A stretch of DNA of 64,000 nucleotides from Opisthocomus hoazin (taxonomy: Eukaryota; Chordata; Aves; Opisthocomiformes; Opisthocomidae), in the NCBI RefSeq assembly GCF_030867145.1, contig NC_134429.1, forward strand, positions 21,499,115 through 21,563,114. The letters are read 5' to 3'. How positions within the stretch are numbered: the stretch's first letter is position 1; each line of letters starts with the position of its first letter. Both the position numbers and the translations under genes were made by a program. The notes beneath the pieces were generated by a model. That model had not been told where the DNA came from, did no database searches, and saw nothing but the letters and a program-made list of their open reading frames with translations. This document shows positions 1 to 41,245 of the stretch, piece after piece.

Positions 1-591
1 AGCTGCCGGCGGCGAGCGCGCGAGGGCAAGCACCGAGCTGCCCGGCCGCCCTGCCCGAAGCCGCCGCGGGTGCCGCCGGCGCGGCGTGGGGACCCGTTGC
101 ATGCGTCGGTGCCGCCCGGCGTCGGAGGCGGTGGGCGTGCGAGCGGGTGCTGTACGCCACGCGGCCGACAACACGAAGCTGTTCCCCAGGCTGCGCCCGG
201 CCCTCAGCTCGGCACCACGGGGGCTGCGGGAGGGTCCGGGGGTGTGCGTGGGCGCGTGTACCCGGAGCCACGCGCCCGCCCGTGCGGCTGAGCGCACAGC
301 TGGGAGCCGCTGCGCAGGCGCGAGGGTCCGTGCCCACGTCCCTGCAGCGGTGGTCCCACACGGACGCGTCGCTGCACGCGCACCCACCAGCTGCGGTGCG
401 TCTGCCCCCGCCGCCGCTGCGCGGGGCCACGCAGAGCTGTCTGTCCCTGCCGTCCCACCCACCCTGACGCAGGCACCAACCCCTCTCTCTGTAGATACAC
501 GCGTGTAGGTAGGTGTGCACGCGTCTGTAACGTGTATACAGACAGATGCAGCCCTGTGTCTGTCTGTGCAGACACACAGCTCTGTCCAGGT
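1..591. other. GC-rich segment without recognised gene
   Basis: CpG-rich sequence with overlapping open frames on both strands, none recognisable and none with plausible codon use. By synteny KCNAB2 should lie to the left, but none of its coding sequence is present. Confidence 0.4.
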
Positions 592-860
592 GCCCAGCGA
601 CAGGACAAGGGGCAACGGGCACAAACTGGAGCAGAGGAAGCTCCAGCTGAACCCGAGGAAGAACTTCTTCCCTCTGAGGGTGACGGAGCCCTGGCCCAGG
701 CTGCCCAGGGAGGCTGTGGAGTCTCCTTCTCTGGAGATATTCCAGCCCCGCCTGGCCGCGGTGCTGTGCAGCCTGCTCTGGGTGACCCTGCTTGGGCAGG
801 GGGTTGGGCTGGGTGACCCACAGAGGGCCCTGCCAACCCCCCCCATGCTGGGATTCTGTA
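592..860 (+). repeat. CR1 LINE 3' fragment
   Basis: 5'-truncated CR1 retrotransposon copy in plus orientation. It contains the diagnostic CR1 blocks GACAGGACAAGGGGCAA and CTGAGGGTGACGGAGCCC and ends near GGGATTCTGTA. It is diverged (degraded tail, many differences from the 28.4-kb copy), so probably an old insertion. Confidence 0.9.
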
Positions 861-2360
861 CAGCTGTACATACCTGCCCATAGATGCAGACAGACAGACG
901 CGTTCTCGCCCACGGGAACACGCTGCCGTGGCTCCGTCCGTACGTGTGTGTACGCAGCCACCTGCGCACACCGCAAACAGCCATGTACGTCCGTGCGTGG
1001 ATGTACGGGTGTGTGTCCGTACAGACCCAGCTGCAGGTGTGTCTGTCTCGACACGCAGCCATCTCTATACTCGCAGGGACGCCTACGCGTGAACACACGC
1101 CTGGACGCACGCGGAGGTCCCGCTGCTGGTGGTTTCGATCTCGCTATAGACAGCTCCCTGCGGGAACACACCTGTCTGCCAACACCCATACACATCTGTA
1201 CCCACACGCATACACACACACGTGTCCCTATGCACATGCACACCCAAGTATAAAAATGAGAAATTTAGCTACAAACCCGTAGCTCTGCGCATAGACGTGT
1301 GTGTATGTGTGCGCGTGTTTGTCCACTGCGTGTGGAGACACAGCTGCCAGAGTGCGTCTGTGCGTGCCTGGATGTGTGTGGACGCGGGGCGCAGAGCGTA
1401 CAGACACACGCACACACGCAGTCTCGCACAGACAACGCGTCAGAGACCTCACGCATCCCTCCGTGTACACACACACACACCCCCACCCCCTTTAGATGTG
1501 TCGATTTATCTCTGCCCATACCTACATACCTTCATCGATAGAACTACACAGATGTTTGTATGCATATATAAACATACATACATGTATAAAACTACCAATA
1601 GATGTGTATCTGTATACACACGTGCACACTGTATATGTGTAGCTATAACCACACACCTTCAGCTCTACCAATTTAACCTACACTTACGTATAAATGTATA
1701 AAAAGTAAAAATACACATGTATATGTGTATATAAATTACAAATACATATATTCATGTCTATATACACATATACACCCACATATATGTGTATATACTCCAA
1801 TATAAAGGCAGATCTATACATCCATACCTACGTGTATATATGTGCCTGTGCACCTATACCTATATATATACACTGACACATGCATACATGTACACATGAA
1901 CAGACATGTATTAAAATTACAAATACATTACACACACACGTGTATGAAAATACAGATGTGTGTGTATACACACCTGCACAGACAGAGCTGTCCCTAAACA
2001 CCTACAGCTTCAGCTCCACCTACGGATCAACCCCTCTTTACGTATGCTTATACGAAGATACACGGGCACGCACGTATCTGAAAATGGCGATTCTGTGCGT
2101 ACGTACACGCACCCCTCGGTCTGCAGAGGTGCATACACACGCGTGTGTAGGTTACACAGACGGATGTACACACACCTACGTGTACATGCACCCACACAAG
2201 GATTCCAACACCCACCTACATCCCCCCTGTCCGTGTCTGCCCGTGAGCGTGTGCCGGGGCTGGGGGCTGCGGCTCTGGGGCCATCAGTGGAGCCTGCACG
2301 CGTGTGTGGGTGTGCGTGCGTGTGTGGGTACACGCGTGCGTGTGCGGGACGGCACGAGGG
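860..2360. repeat. Degenerate CA/TG/TA alternating purine-pyrimidine tract
   Basis: About 1.5 kb composed mostly of imperfect alternating dinucleotides (ACACAC, TGTGTG, TATACA, CGTGTA) with frequent small palindromes such as TATATGTGTATATA and TACACGTGTA-like units. GC content falls sharply at 1,500-1,960. Short open frames here are Cys/Thr/His low-complexity and not genes. Confidence 0.8.
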
Positions 2361-2434
2361 CTGACTACAGCCGGGACCCCCCCAGAACCCCCCATCGCCA
2401 CCAGTGCAGCCGCCCTCGCCCCCCCAGCCACTCA

Positions 2435-3455
2435 CCGCATCCTTCCGAAAGGATTTATTAGACACAGAGAACAGAAACCGGGACACACGGAGCACGGAGC
2501 GCACGCGGGGCCTTGCTGACAGCTGCCGTCAGCCTCCGGCGAGCGGCCGCTGCCGCGGCGCAGCCGCTGTCCCCACGCTCGCGGCCGTCCCCGTCCCCGC
2601 TCCGGCCGTCCCCCCGCCTCGCCCCCACCGCCTGCCCCGAGCCCAGCTCGCCGGGACCCCAGCCTCGCCGCAGCCCCGCTGCCGGGACAGGGATGGGGCT
2701 CTGGCGGGAGCGGGGCGGGCAGCACGCATGCACTTGCTCAAACACCACAAGGACGCAGAAATGGAACCGCACGGGGAAGCTCGGGAGCGGGAGCCGGCTC
2801 GGCCCCGGGCGCGGGAAGCGGGCGCCCGCCGGCCTCCCCTCCCGCCCCACACACGGCAGCAGAACCACACACAAACACCGGGACCACCTCCCCTCTCGGC
2901 TCGGCCCACCTTGCCCAGACAAACTCTTCAAGTCTTCCATAAGAAAGTGCAAAGAATGTACACGGAAATGAAGCCCCGTCCCAGCCGCTCCGGCCACGGC
3001 GGGGGTCGCGTCGGTCCAAGCACACGAAGCGGGAGAGCGCGGCAGCAGCTCGTCTTCCACGCAGGACACGCCGCCGCGCTTCGCCTGCCCTTCCTGCGGC
3101 GACGGGGCGGCTGGGGCCGGGGAGCGGCCGGGGGGCTGCTGCAAGGAGAGGGGCGAGCTGGCCGTCAGCCGGGCTCCGGACCCTCCCCGTGCCAAAGGAG
3201 GGGCAGGGGGAGCGCGCTGACCCCCCGGGCAGTGACAGCCAGCTCAGGCATCCGGCCCCAGGGCTTTGGGAAGGAGCCGGACCCTGTCCCCATCCCGGCT
3301 GCTGGAGCCAGACAGCCCCGAGCAGAGCCCCCGCACGGCCGCCCACCCCTGCGCGTGTCTGCACGTGTGGCCCCCGAGCCCCCCGCAACCGAGGCAGCGA
3401 GCGCAGCCTTACCTCAGCCGGCAACGGGAGCTGCGGAGGAGACCGGTGGGAACGG
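2435..3455 (-). other. CHD5: CHD5 3'UTR with poly-A signal
   Basis: About 1 kb of non-coding sequence follows the stop at 3458-3456. A canonical AATAAA on the minus strand lies at 2459-2454 and the next 20-25 bases are suitable for cleavage. No coding potential on either strand resembles a known protein. Confidence 0.7.
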
Positions 3456-32935
<29,480 letters not shown>

Positions 32936-33212
32936 GCCGCGGCCGAGCCCCGGGGCCGAGCGGCGGGCGCGGCCCCTCCGCGCCAAGATGGCGGCCGCCG
33001 CGCCCCGCCCACCCCGCGCGCCGCGCCACGCCCCCCCCGCGCTGCGCCCCGCCCCCCGCCCCGCCCCCCGCAAAGCCCCGAATCCCCCCCAAATCCGCCC
33101 TCCACGCCCCCCCCCCCCCGGCAGCGGCCACCGAGCGCGGGGTCCACAGCTCGTCCCGCCGTTTATTCCAGGAAAGCAAAACTGTACAAAATGGCGGCCG
33201 GGCGGCGCCGGC

Positions 33213-35384
<2,172 letters not shown>

Positions 35385-35399
35385 GGCGGCTCCAGCGAA

Positions 35400-35413
35400 G
35401 GGGCAAAAAGGGA
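35400..35413 (-). promoter_or_regulatory. RPL22 5' terminal oligopyrimidine (TOP) start
   Basis: Reading the minus strand, CCCTTTTTGCCCC lies 16-29 bases before the start codon. Ribosomal protein mRNAs begin with a C followed by pyrimidines and have very short leaders, so the start site is most likely in this tract. Confidence 0.55.
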
Positions 35414-36077
35414 GCGCCGCGCCGCGCGCATGCGCGGAAACACCCGCGGGCGGCCAGGGCGCATGCGCCGCCCCGTGCTCACGCCGCCGCCAGGCCGCGC
35501 GCAGGCCGCCGCGCGCCCCGCGCCGCGCGCAGGCCGCCCTAGCCGACCGCTGGGGGAATCGATAGTTTCCGGTCCCCTCCCACGCACGCCTCCGGACCGC
35601 TCCGCGAGCGCACAGTGCTGCCTGGCCGGGCGGCGCACGCGCGCGGCGGGCAGCGCGGGGGCGGGGCTGGGCATGGGGCGAGGCTTTGGTCTGTGGGCGA
35701 GGCCATGGGGAAGGAGGCGGGACCGGGGGCGGGGCGTTGGGGCGGGGCGCTGGGGCGGGGCTGAGGCCGGGTTTGGGGCGTGGCTTGGGTCTGTGGGCGA
35801 GGCCACGGGGAAGGGGCGGGGCCGGCGCGGCGGGGCCGGAGGGGAGCAGGGGTCCGGGACCAGGGCAGGGGAAGCTCGGGGGGGCCGGGAGGGGACGGGC
35901 CCTCTCCGAGCCCGGGGCGCAGCCCTCTCCCCGGCCGCTGCCCGCGTTCCCCAGCCCGGGGGCCGCCCCAGCCGCGGGCTATTTTCGGGCCGTGTCGCGG
36001 CCCCCCCGGGCCCCCCGCCCCGGGCCCCCCGCCCCGGCCCACGCCTCCGGGCAGCCTCGTGCCGCCGCGCTCATCGC

Positions 36078-36087
36078 CTAAAAATAG
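36078..36087 (+). promoter_or_regulatory. MEF2-type site upstream of RNF207
   Basis: CTAAAAATAG matches the MEF2 consensus YTAWWWWTAR exactly and is the only AT-rich element in the surrounding GC-rich island, 97 bp before the RNF207 start codon. It could also act as a weak TATA-like element. A muscle-type site fits the known cardiac expression of this gene. Confidence 0.45.
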
Positions 36088-36183
36088 CGGGCAGCGCGGG
36101 GGAACGGGGCTCGCCCTGCCGGCGGCGGGCCCGGGGCCGTGCGGGGCCGGGGGCGCGGCGGGGGTCCGCGCGCTGCCCCGCCA

Positions 36184-39100
36184 ATGGCCGGCGGCATCTT
36201 CTCCCCGCTGGGGAGCTGCTCGGAGCTGGAGAAGGCCAACTGCCACCCGCTGGTCTGCCTGCTCTGCCACGAGCCCTACCAGCACCCCTGCCTGCTCGAC
36301 TGCTACCACAACTTCTGCGCCAGCTGCCTGCGCGGCCGCGCCAGCGACGGCCGCCTGCGCTGCCCGCTCTGCGGGTGAGGGACGCGCCCCTCGCACGCTG
36401 CTGCCCGCGACCCCAGAGCTGCGCCCGCCTGCCCTGGGCGGCATCCCCATCATCATCCTCATACCCGTCCTCATCCTGATCCTGTCATCATCCCGTTCCC
36501 ACCCCTGTTCCCATCCTCATCCCATCCCATCCCTGTCCCCATCCTTATCCCCATCTCGGTCCTGTCCCCATTCCATCCCCATCCCATCCCTGTCCCCATC
36601 CCCATCCCATTCCCACCCCTGTCCCCATCCTATCCCTGTCCTCATCGCATTCCTGTCCCCATCCCATATCACCCTTTTCCCCATCTTGATCCCATCCCAT
36701 CCTCGTCCCCGTCCTCATCCCCATCCCATCCCTGCCCTTATCCCAATCTCGGTCTTGTTCCCATCCCCACCCCGTCCCTGTCCATGTCCCCACCCCACCG
36801 CGCCGCCATCCCCACAGGCACCCCTCGGTGGTGAGGGGGGGCACGGGGCTGCCCCCCGTGGACCGGCTCCTCCAGTTCCTGGTGGACAGCTCGGCCGACA
36901 GCGAGGAGGACGTGCAGTGCGCCAACTGCGACCGGCACTGCGCCAAGGCGGTGAGGGCAGCGGGGCAGGCGGGAAGGGGACGCCCCTGGGGCCGTGCCCA
37001 CCACCAGCCGCCCCCCTGCCCACACAGGAGCTGGACACCATGTACTTCTGCAACACCTGCGGGCAGCCCCTCTGCGCCCCGTGCCGCGAGGAGACCCACC
37101 GCGCCAAGATGTTCGCCCGCCATGAGATCGTCTCCCTTTCCAAGCGCACCAAGGACATCCACAAGAAGTGCCGTGAGTGCCGCGCCGTGCCGCGCCGCGC
37201 CATGCCATGCCAGGCTGCCAAATGCCCCCGTCCCTTGCAGCGCTGCATGAGGAGCCCTACATCATGTTCTCCACCGAGAAGAAGTCCATGCTCTGCATCA
37301 ACTGCTTCAGGGACATGCAGGGGTGAGCAGCCCTGGCCCCACGCCTGTCCCGTGCCCCGTCCCTCCCTGTGCGCTGACGCCTGTGCCCGCAGGGAGAGCC
37401 GAGCACACTGCATCGACATCGAGACGGCGTACATGCAGGGCTGCCAGCGGCTGGACCAGGCAGTGATGGTGGGCAGGGGCTGGGGGGTCCTGGCGGGGCC
37501 GTGGGGGTCCGGTGCTGCCCACAGCACCGCAGCCACCTCGCCGCCCCTGGGCAGGCCGTGAAGGAGCTGCAGACCTCCACGCGCGAGGCCATCGTCCTCC
37601 TCAAGGCCATGATCGAGGAGGTGCGCAACAGTGCCAGCGAGGAGGAGGCGGCCATCAACTCCCTCTTCGGCCGCATGCAGGTGCGGGGCAGCCGCCCGCA
37701 CGTTGTGCCCTGCGCCCACCGCTGCCCGATGCACGGGCACGGCAGAGCCGGGGTAGCAGGAGGGGATGGGGTGGCTGCAGGGCACGGGGTGGCTGCGGGA
37801 CACGGGGTGGCTGTGCCATTTGCAGGAGCAGCTCTCCGAGAGGAAGAAGACGCTCCTGAAAGCCGTGCAGAGGTGAGGGGCCGCAGGCTGAGCCCCCTCC
37901 CGGGGTGTCCCCCCCTTCCAGGGCACATTGGGGTGCCCTGGGGCCAGAGGGCTCCCTGCTGCCCCACAAAAGCTGTGCCTCGCCCGTTCTGCTGCAGCCA
38001 GCACGAGGAGAAGGAGAAGGCGTTCAAGGAGCAGCTCACCCACCTCGCTTCCCTGCTGCCCACCCTGCAGGTAGGGCCCCGGGGCGGGCAGGGAGGTCTC
38101 AGCCCCAGGAGCTGGGGGCCGAGGGGCACCGGCGGTGACACCCCCTGCACAGGTTCACCTGGTGACCTGCTCGGCCTTCCTGAGCTCCGCCAACAAAGCC
38201 GAGTTCCTGGACCTGGGCTACGTGAGTGGTGCTGGTGCTGCGGGGCGGCCGGTGCACCCCGCTGCGGTGCCGCGGGGCGGCCGGTGCATCCCGCTGCGGT
38301 GCCGCGGGGCGGCCGGTGCACCCCGCTGCGGTGCCACGGGGCGGCCGGTGCATCCCGCTGCGGTGCCGCGGGGCGGCCGGTGCATCCCGCTGCGGTGCCA
38401 CGGGGCGGCCGGTGCATCCCGCTGCGGTGCCGCGGGGCGGCCGGTGCACCCCGCTGCGGTGCTGCAGGGCGGCCGGTGCATCCCGCTGCGGTGCCGCGGG
38501 GCGGCCGGTGCACCCCGCTGCGGTGCCAGGCTCCCGGGCAGGGTGCCGGGCACCCCTCAGGACACCTCGCTGCTGCCTTCCAGCAACTGATGGAGAGGCT
38601 GCAGAGGATCGTCCAGCTGCCGCACCGCCTGCGGCCGGCCCAGACAAGCAAGGTAGAGCCCCGCCGCCCGCCCGGGGCCGAGCCCCGGCCCGCAGCACCC
38701 CGCGGGCAGCCCCGGCTGCCGGCTCTGCCCCGGCCCCCGCTGACCTCGTCCTCCTCTCACCCCCAGATCAACAGCGAGTACCGGGCAGAGTTTGCCCGCT
38801 GCCTGGAGCCCCTGCTGATGCTCAGCCCCCGCCGCTCCGTGGTGGGCAGCGCCGGCGGCATCGGACCTGGCATGGCCGGCGCGAACATGTGAGGTGCTGG
38901 GATCGCAGCCGGGGCGCATCCTGCCACGCGTGCCACCGTGTCCCCTGCCCTGCACCATCCCACGCATCCCCCTGGGCATCCCACCCCCCCAGCCTTGCCC
39001 CCGCTGCTGCCCTTGGGCCCGTGGCCTCAGCACAGCCCCGAGCACAGCTGCGCTGGGAGCGCCAGGCGCGGGGGCTTCAAGTGACACTTCTGGGAAGCGG

Positions 39101-41026
39101 GACGGGGGGGTGGGCAGAGCCTGCACCCTGTTCCCCATCCCAGCCCCCGCCTCGGTCCCCCCAGGGCTCTGCCCCCGCCGCCGTGCCAGGGCCAGCTCCT
39201 GCTCGCCCGCACGCCCGCGGCGCCGCAGCCCCTTTGCCCGCCACTATTTTTAACAGAATTTCAGGGAAGTGCCCGTCGGTTCCTCGCCTGGGATATATTT
39301 AGGCCTGTTGATGTCACGGTAGCGTTGGCCCTGCCAAGCGCTGCCGGACGGAGAGGACAAACGGGCGCTGCCGCCCCATGGGGAGCGCTCCTGGTCCCCG
39401 GCCGGGCTCAGCACTGCAGGGCGGCTGAGCTCGGGGGGCTGCCGGCCCCGGCGCGGGCAGGGGGAGCGCGGCGAGGCACGGTAGGACCGACGGCGGCAGG
39501 GCAGCAGAGCCGGGGCAGCGCGGGGAGGCTGCGGGATGGGGGGAGACGCAGGGGCAGCAGATGCTGGCGGTGAGGAGGGAGCCGCATCCTTCCCTTCGGA
39601 AAGCGGAGCGTGCTGTGCTCGGCTCCCGCCTTCCGCCTCCCGCAGCTCGTCCCCAAGCCGTGGGCGTCAGGGCAGCAGCCCGAGAAATCCGGCTTTCGGG
39701 GCACAGTAAGGTGCCTCTGACTGACCCCGTGTGCGAGGGGAGGGACGTGGGGGCTGACACGTCCCCCGGGGTGAGTGGCTGCAGGGCTGAGCCGGTGGCG
39801 TGGCCCACGGCCCCTCGCCCCCGCAGCCGCCCTCTCCTCGCAGGCTCTCCGGCGGGCAATGCTCCAAGACCCTCATGGTGCCCGGCTGCCCCCCCGCCGG
39901 TGATAAAATGTCTGCCAGCCCCATGGTGCGGAAGCCGACCATGCACCGGTACATCAGCACCAAGGTCCTGCTGGCCGAGGGGCGCGAGACCCCCTTCGCC
40001 GAGCACTGCCGCAACTACGAGAACACCTACCGGGTAGGGAGCGCGGGCCGGGCGGGGGGCACGCGGCGCAGCGGGCCGGGGGTGCTGCTCACGCGGCAGC
40101 GGCCCCCTGGCCCTGCAGATGCTGCAGACGGAGATCCAGGGCCTGAAGGACCAGGTGCAGGAGCTGCACCGCGACCTCACCAAGCACCACTCGCTCATCA
40201 AGACGGAGATCATGAGCGAGATCCTGCAGAAGTCCCTGCAGATGGACGTGCAGATCGCGGCTCACTACTCCGCCGTGGAGATGATGCGCAGCGTCTTCGA
40301 GGAGGTACGGCCGGCGCGGCGCGGCGGGCCCCTCCGTGCCGTGCTCCGGCTCGCTGCCCGGCTCCCTCTCCCCACTCCAGGTCTGGGAGGAGACGTACCA
40401 GCGTGTGGCAAACGAGCAGGAGATCTACGAAGGTACCGGGGACCCCGCTGCCGCTGCCCCGGCCCCCCATGCCGTGCCCGCTCTGGGGGGGCAGCCATGG
40501 CCACAGCCCGCTGCTCTCGCCCCCAGCCCAGCTCCACGACCTGCTGCAGCTGCGGCAGGAGAACAGCTGCCTGACCACCATCACCAAGCAGATCGCGCCC
40601 TACGTCCGCTCCATCGCCAAGGTGAAGGAGCGGCTGGAGCCCAGGTGAGGGGCACAGGGGGGGCTGCGGGGGCCGGGGGGGGCCCGGCCATGGCTCACAC
40701 CCCTCTGCCGCAGGCTGCAGGAGCCGCGGGAGCCCCGGGAGGAACAGACACTGATGCTGCTCAAGATCTGCGATGGCAGCGAAGCAGCACCACGGTAGGC
40801 AACGGCAAGCGCCCGGGTGCCAAATTCCCCCCATGCGCTTTCCTGGCAGCTGACCCTGCCGTGCCTCCCCCTCCCCAGGGACGCCTCGCCCAGCGGCATG
40901 GAGGGGGCTCCGGCCAGCCCCGGGGAGGGCTGCGTGCCCAGCAGCACCCCCAGAGACCCCTCCCCAAAAAGCAAAGACTGCTGCAGGGGCCAGCAGAAAA
41001 GCGGGGCCGAGAGCACTGTGCCGTAG
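36184..41026 (+). CDS. RNF207: RING finger protein 207 (RNF207), 17 exons
   Basis: Cardiac RING/B-box protein; the human orthologue promotes surface expression of the HERG (KCNH2) channel with HSP70/DNAJ partners and is a QT-interval locus. Exons: 36184-36374, 36818-36950, 37028-37172, 37241-37322, 37393-37468, 37555-37680, 37826-37872, 37998-38070, 38153-38221, 38584-38652, 38767-38888, 39844-40033, 40119-40304, 40381-40432, 40527-40644, 40714-40794, 40879-41026; 635 aa (human 634). The RING is complete in exon 1 (Cys25/28, Cys40/His42, Cys45/48, Cys60/63). The B-box spans exons 2-3 (CANCDRHC, YFCNTCGQPLCAPC). Helical coiled-coil exons follow (QSEDKVQ-type heptads, LKDQVQELHRDLTKHHSLIK), then a non-conserved tail. 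Poly-A signal at 41217-41222. Confidence 0.96.
36430..36800 (+). repeat. CCCATCCC(TG)TCC short tandem array in RNF207 intron 1
   Basis: About 370 bp of imperfect CCCATC, CCTGTC, CCTCAT units occupy most of the 443-bp intron 1, ending just before the exon 2 acceptor. The unit family is very similar to the array at 3,760-3,945 in CHD5 intron 39. Confidence 0.85.
38236..38527 (+). repeat. 32-bp minisatellite in RNF207 intron 9
   Basis: Nine near-identical 32-bp copies with core GGGGCGGCCGGTGCACCCCG, alternating mainly at CACCCC/CATCCC and GCCGCGG/GCCACGG. The array starts 15 bp after the exon 9 donor and ends 57 bp before the exon 10 acceptor. It is very CpG-rich, and it explains several long spurious frames. 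Confidence 0.92.
39240..39325 (+). promoter_or_regulatory. AT-rich candidate enhancer in RNF207 intron 11
   Basis: In the 955-bp intron 11, a short AT-rich island contains CTATTTTTAA (39244-39253, exact MEF2 consensus), ATATATTTAGG and a CRE/ATF-like TGATGTCAC (39309-39317). The rest of the intron is ordinary GC-rich sequence. Confidence 0.35.
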
Positions 41027-41245
41027 AGCCCGACGCCGAGCGAGCGCGCGGAGCCGCGGCCCAGCTGCCGACCGGCTCCTCGAGCCGTGTGCCAGGAGCG
41101 GAGGCAGAAATACACCGCCCGGACACACTGCGCCCGCAGCGTATCGAAAGCCTGCCTTAGGGCGACTTTGAAAAAATAATTGTCTTCATACTCTCCCTCT
41201 CACGTGTTAGAAACAAAATAAAAGGGCGCAAGTGTACGTGTCCGC
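41027..41245 (+). other. RNF207: RNF207 3'UTR and poly-A signal
   Basis: A short 3'UTR follows the stop codon (41024-41026). AATAAA lies at 41217-41222 and a GT-rich stretch follows (GTGTACGTGTCC). Confidence 0.7.

Larger units (their letters stand above)
35390..36183. promoter_or_regulatory. RPL22/RNF207 bidirectional CpG-island promoter
   Basis: An 800-bp CpG island between divergent genes. Two NRF1-type palindromes GCGCATGCGC lie at 35426-35435 and 35459-35468, near the RPL22 start. Many GC boxes fill 35,640-35,830, including a duplicated block (GTCTGTGGGCGAGGCCA and GTCTGTGGGCGAGGCCAC, about 90 bp apart). A MEF2 motif CTAAAAATAG lies at 36078-36087, near RNF207. No coding sequence is seen in the island. 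Confidence 0.6.

Noticed and set aside
86-971. Overlapping open frames at the left edge
   Set aside because: No similarity to KCNAB2 or any family; Cys/His/Thr-rich low complexity crossing a CR1 fragment.
38236-38527. CRISPR-like reading of regularly spaced 32-bp repeats
   Set aside because: Units are directly abutting with no unique spacers, and the setting is a eukaryotic intron; it is a minisatellite.
38226-39302. 358-codon frame running through RNF207 intron 9
   Set aside because: Created by the 32-bp minisatellite, and it conflicts with conserved RNF207 exon phases.
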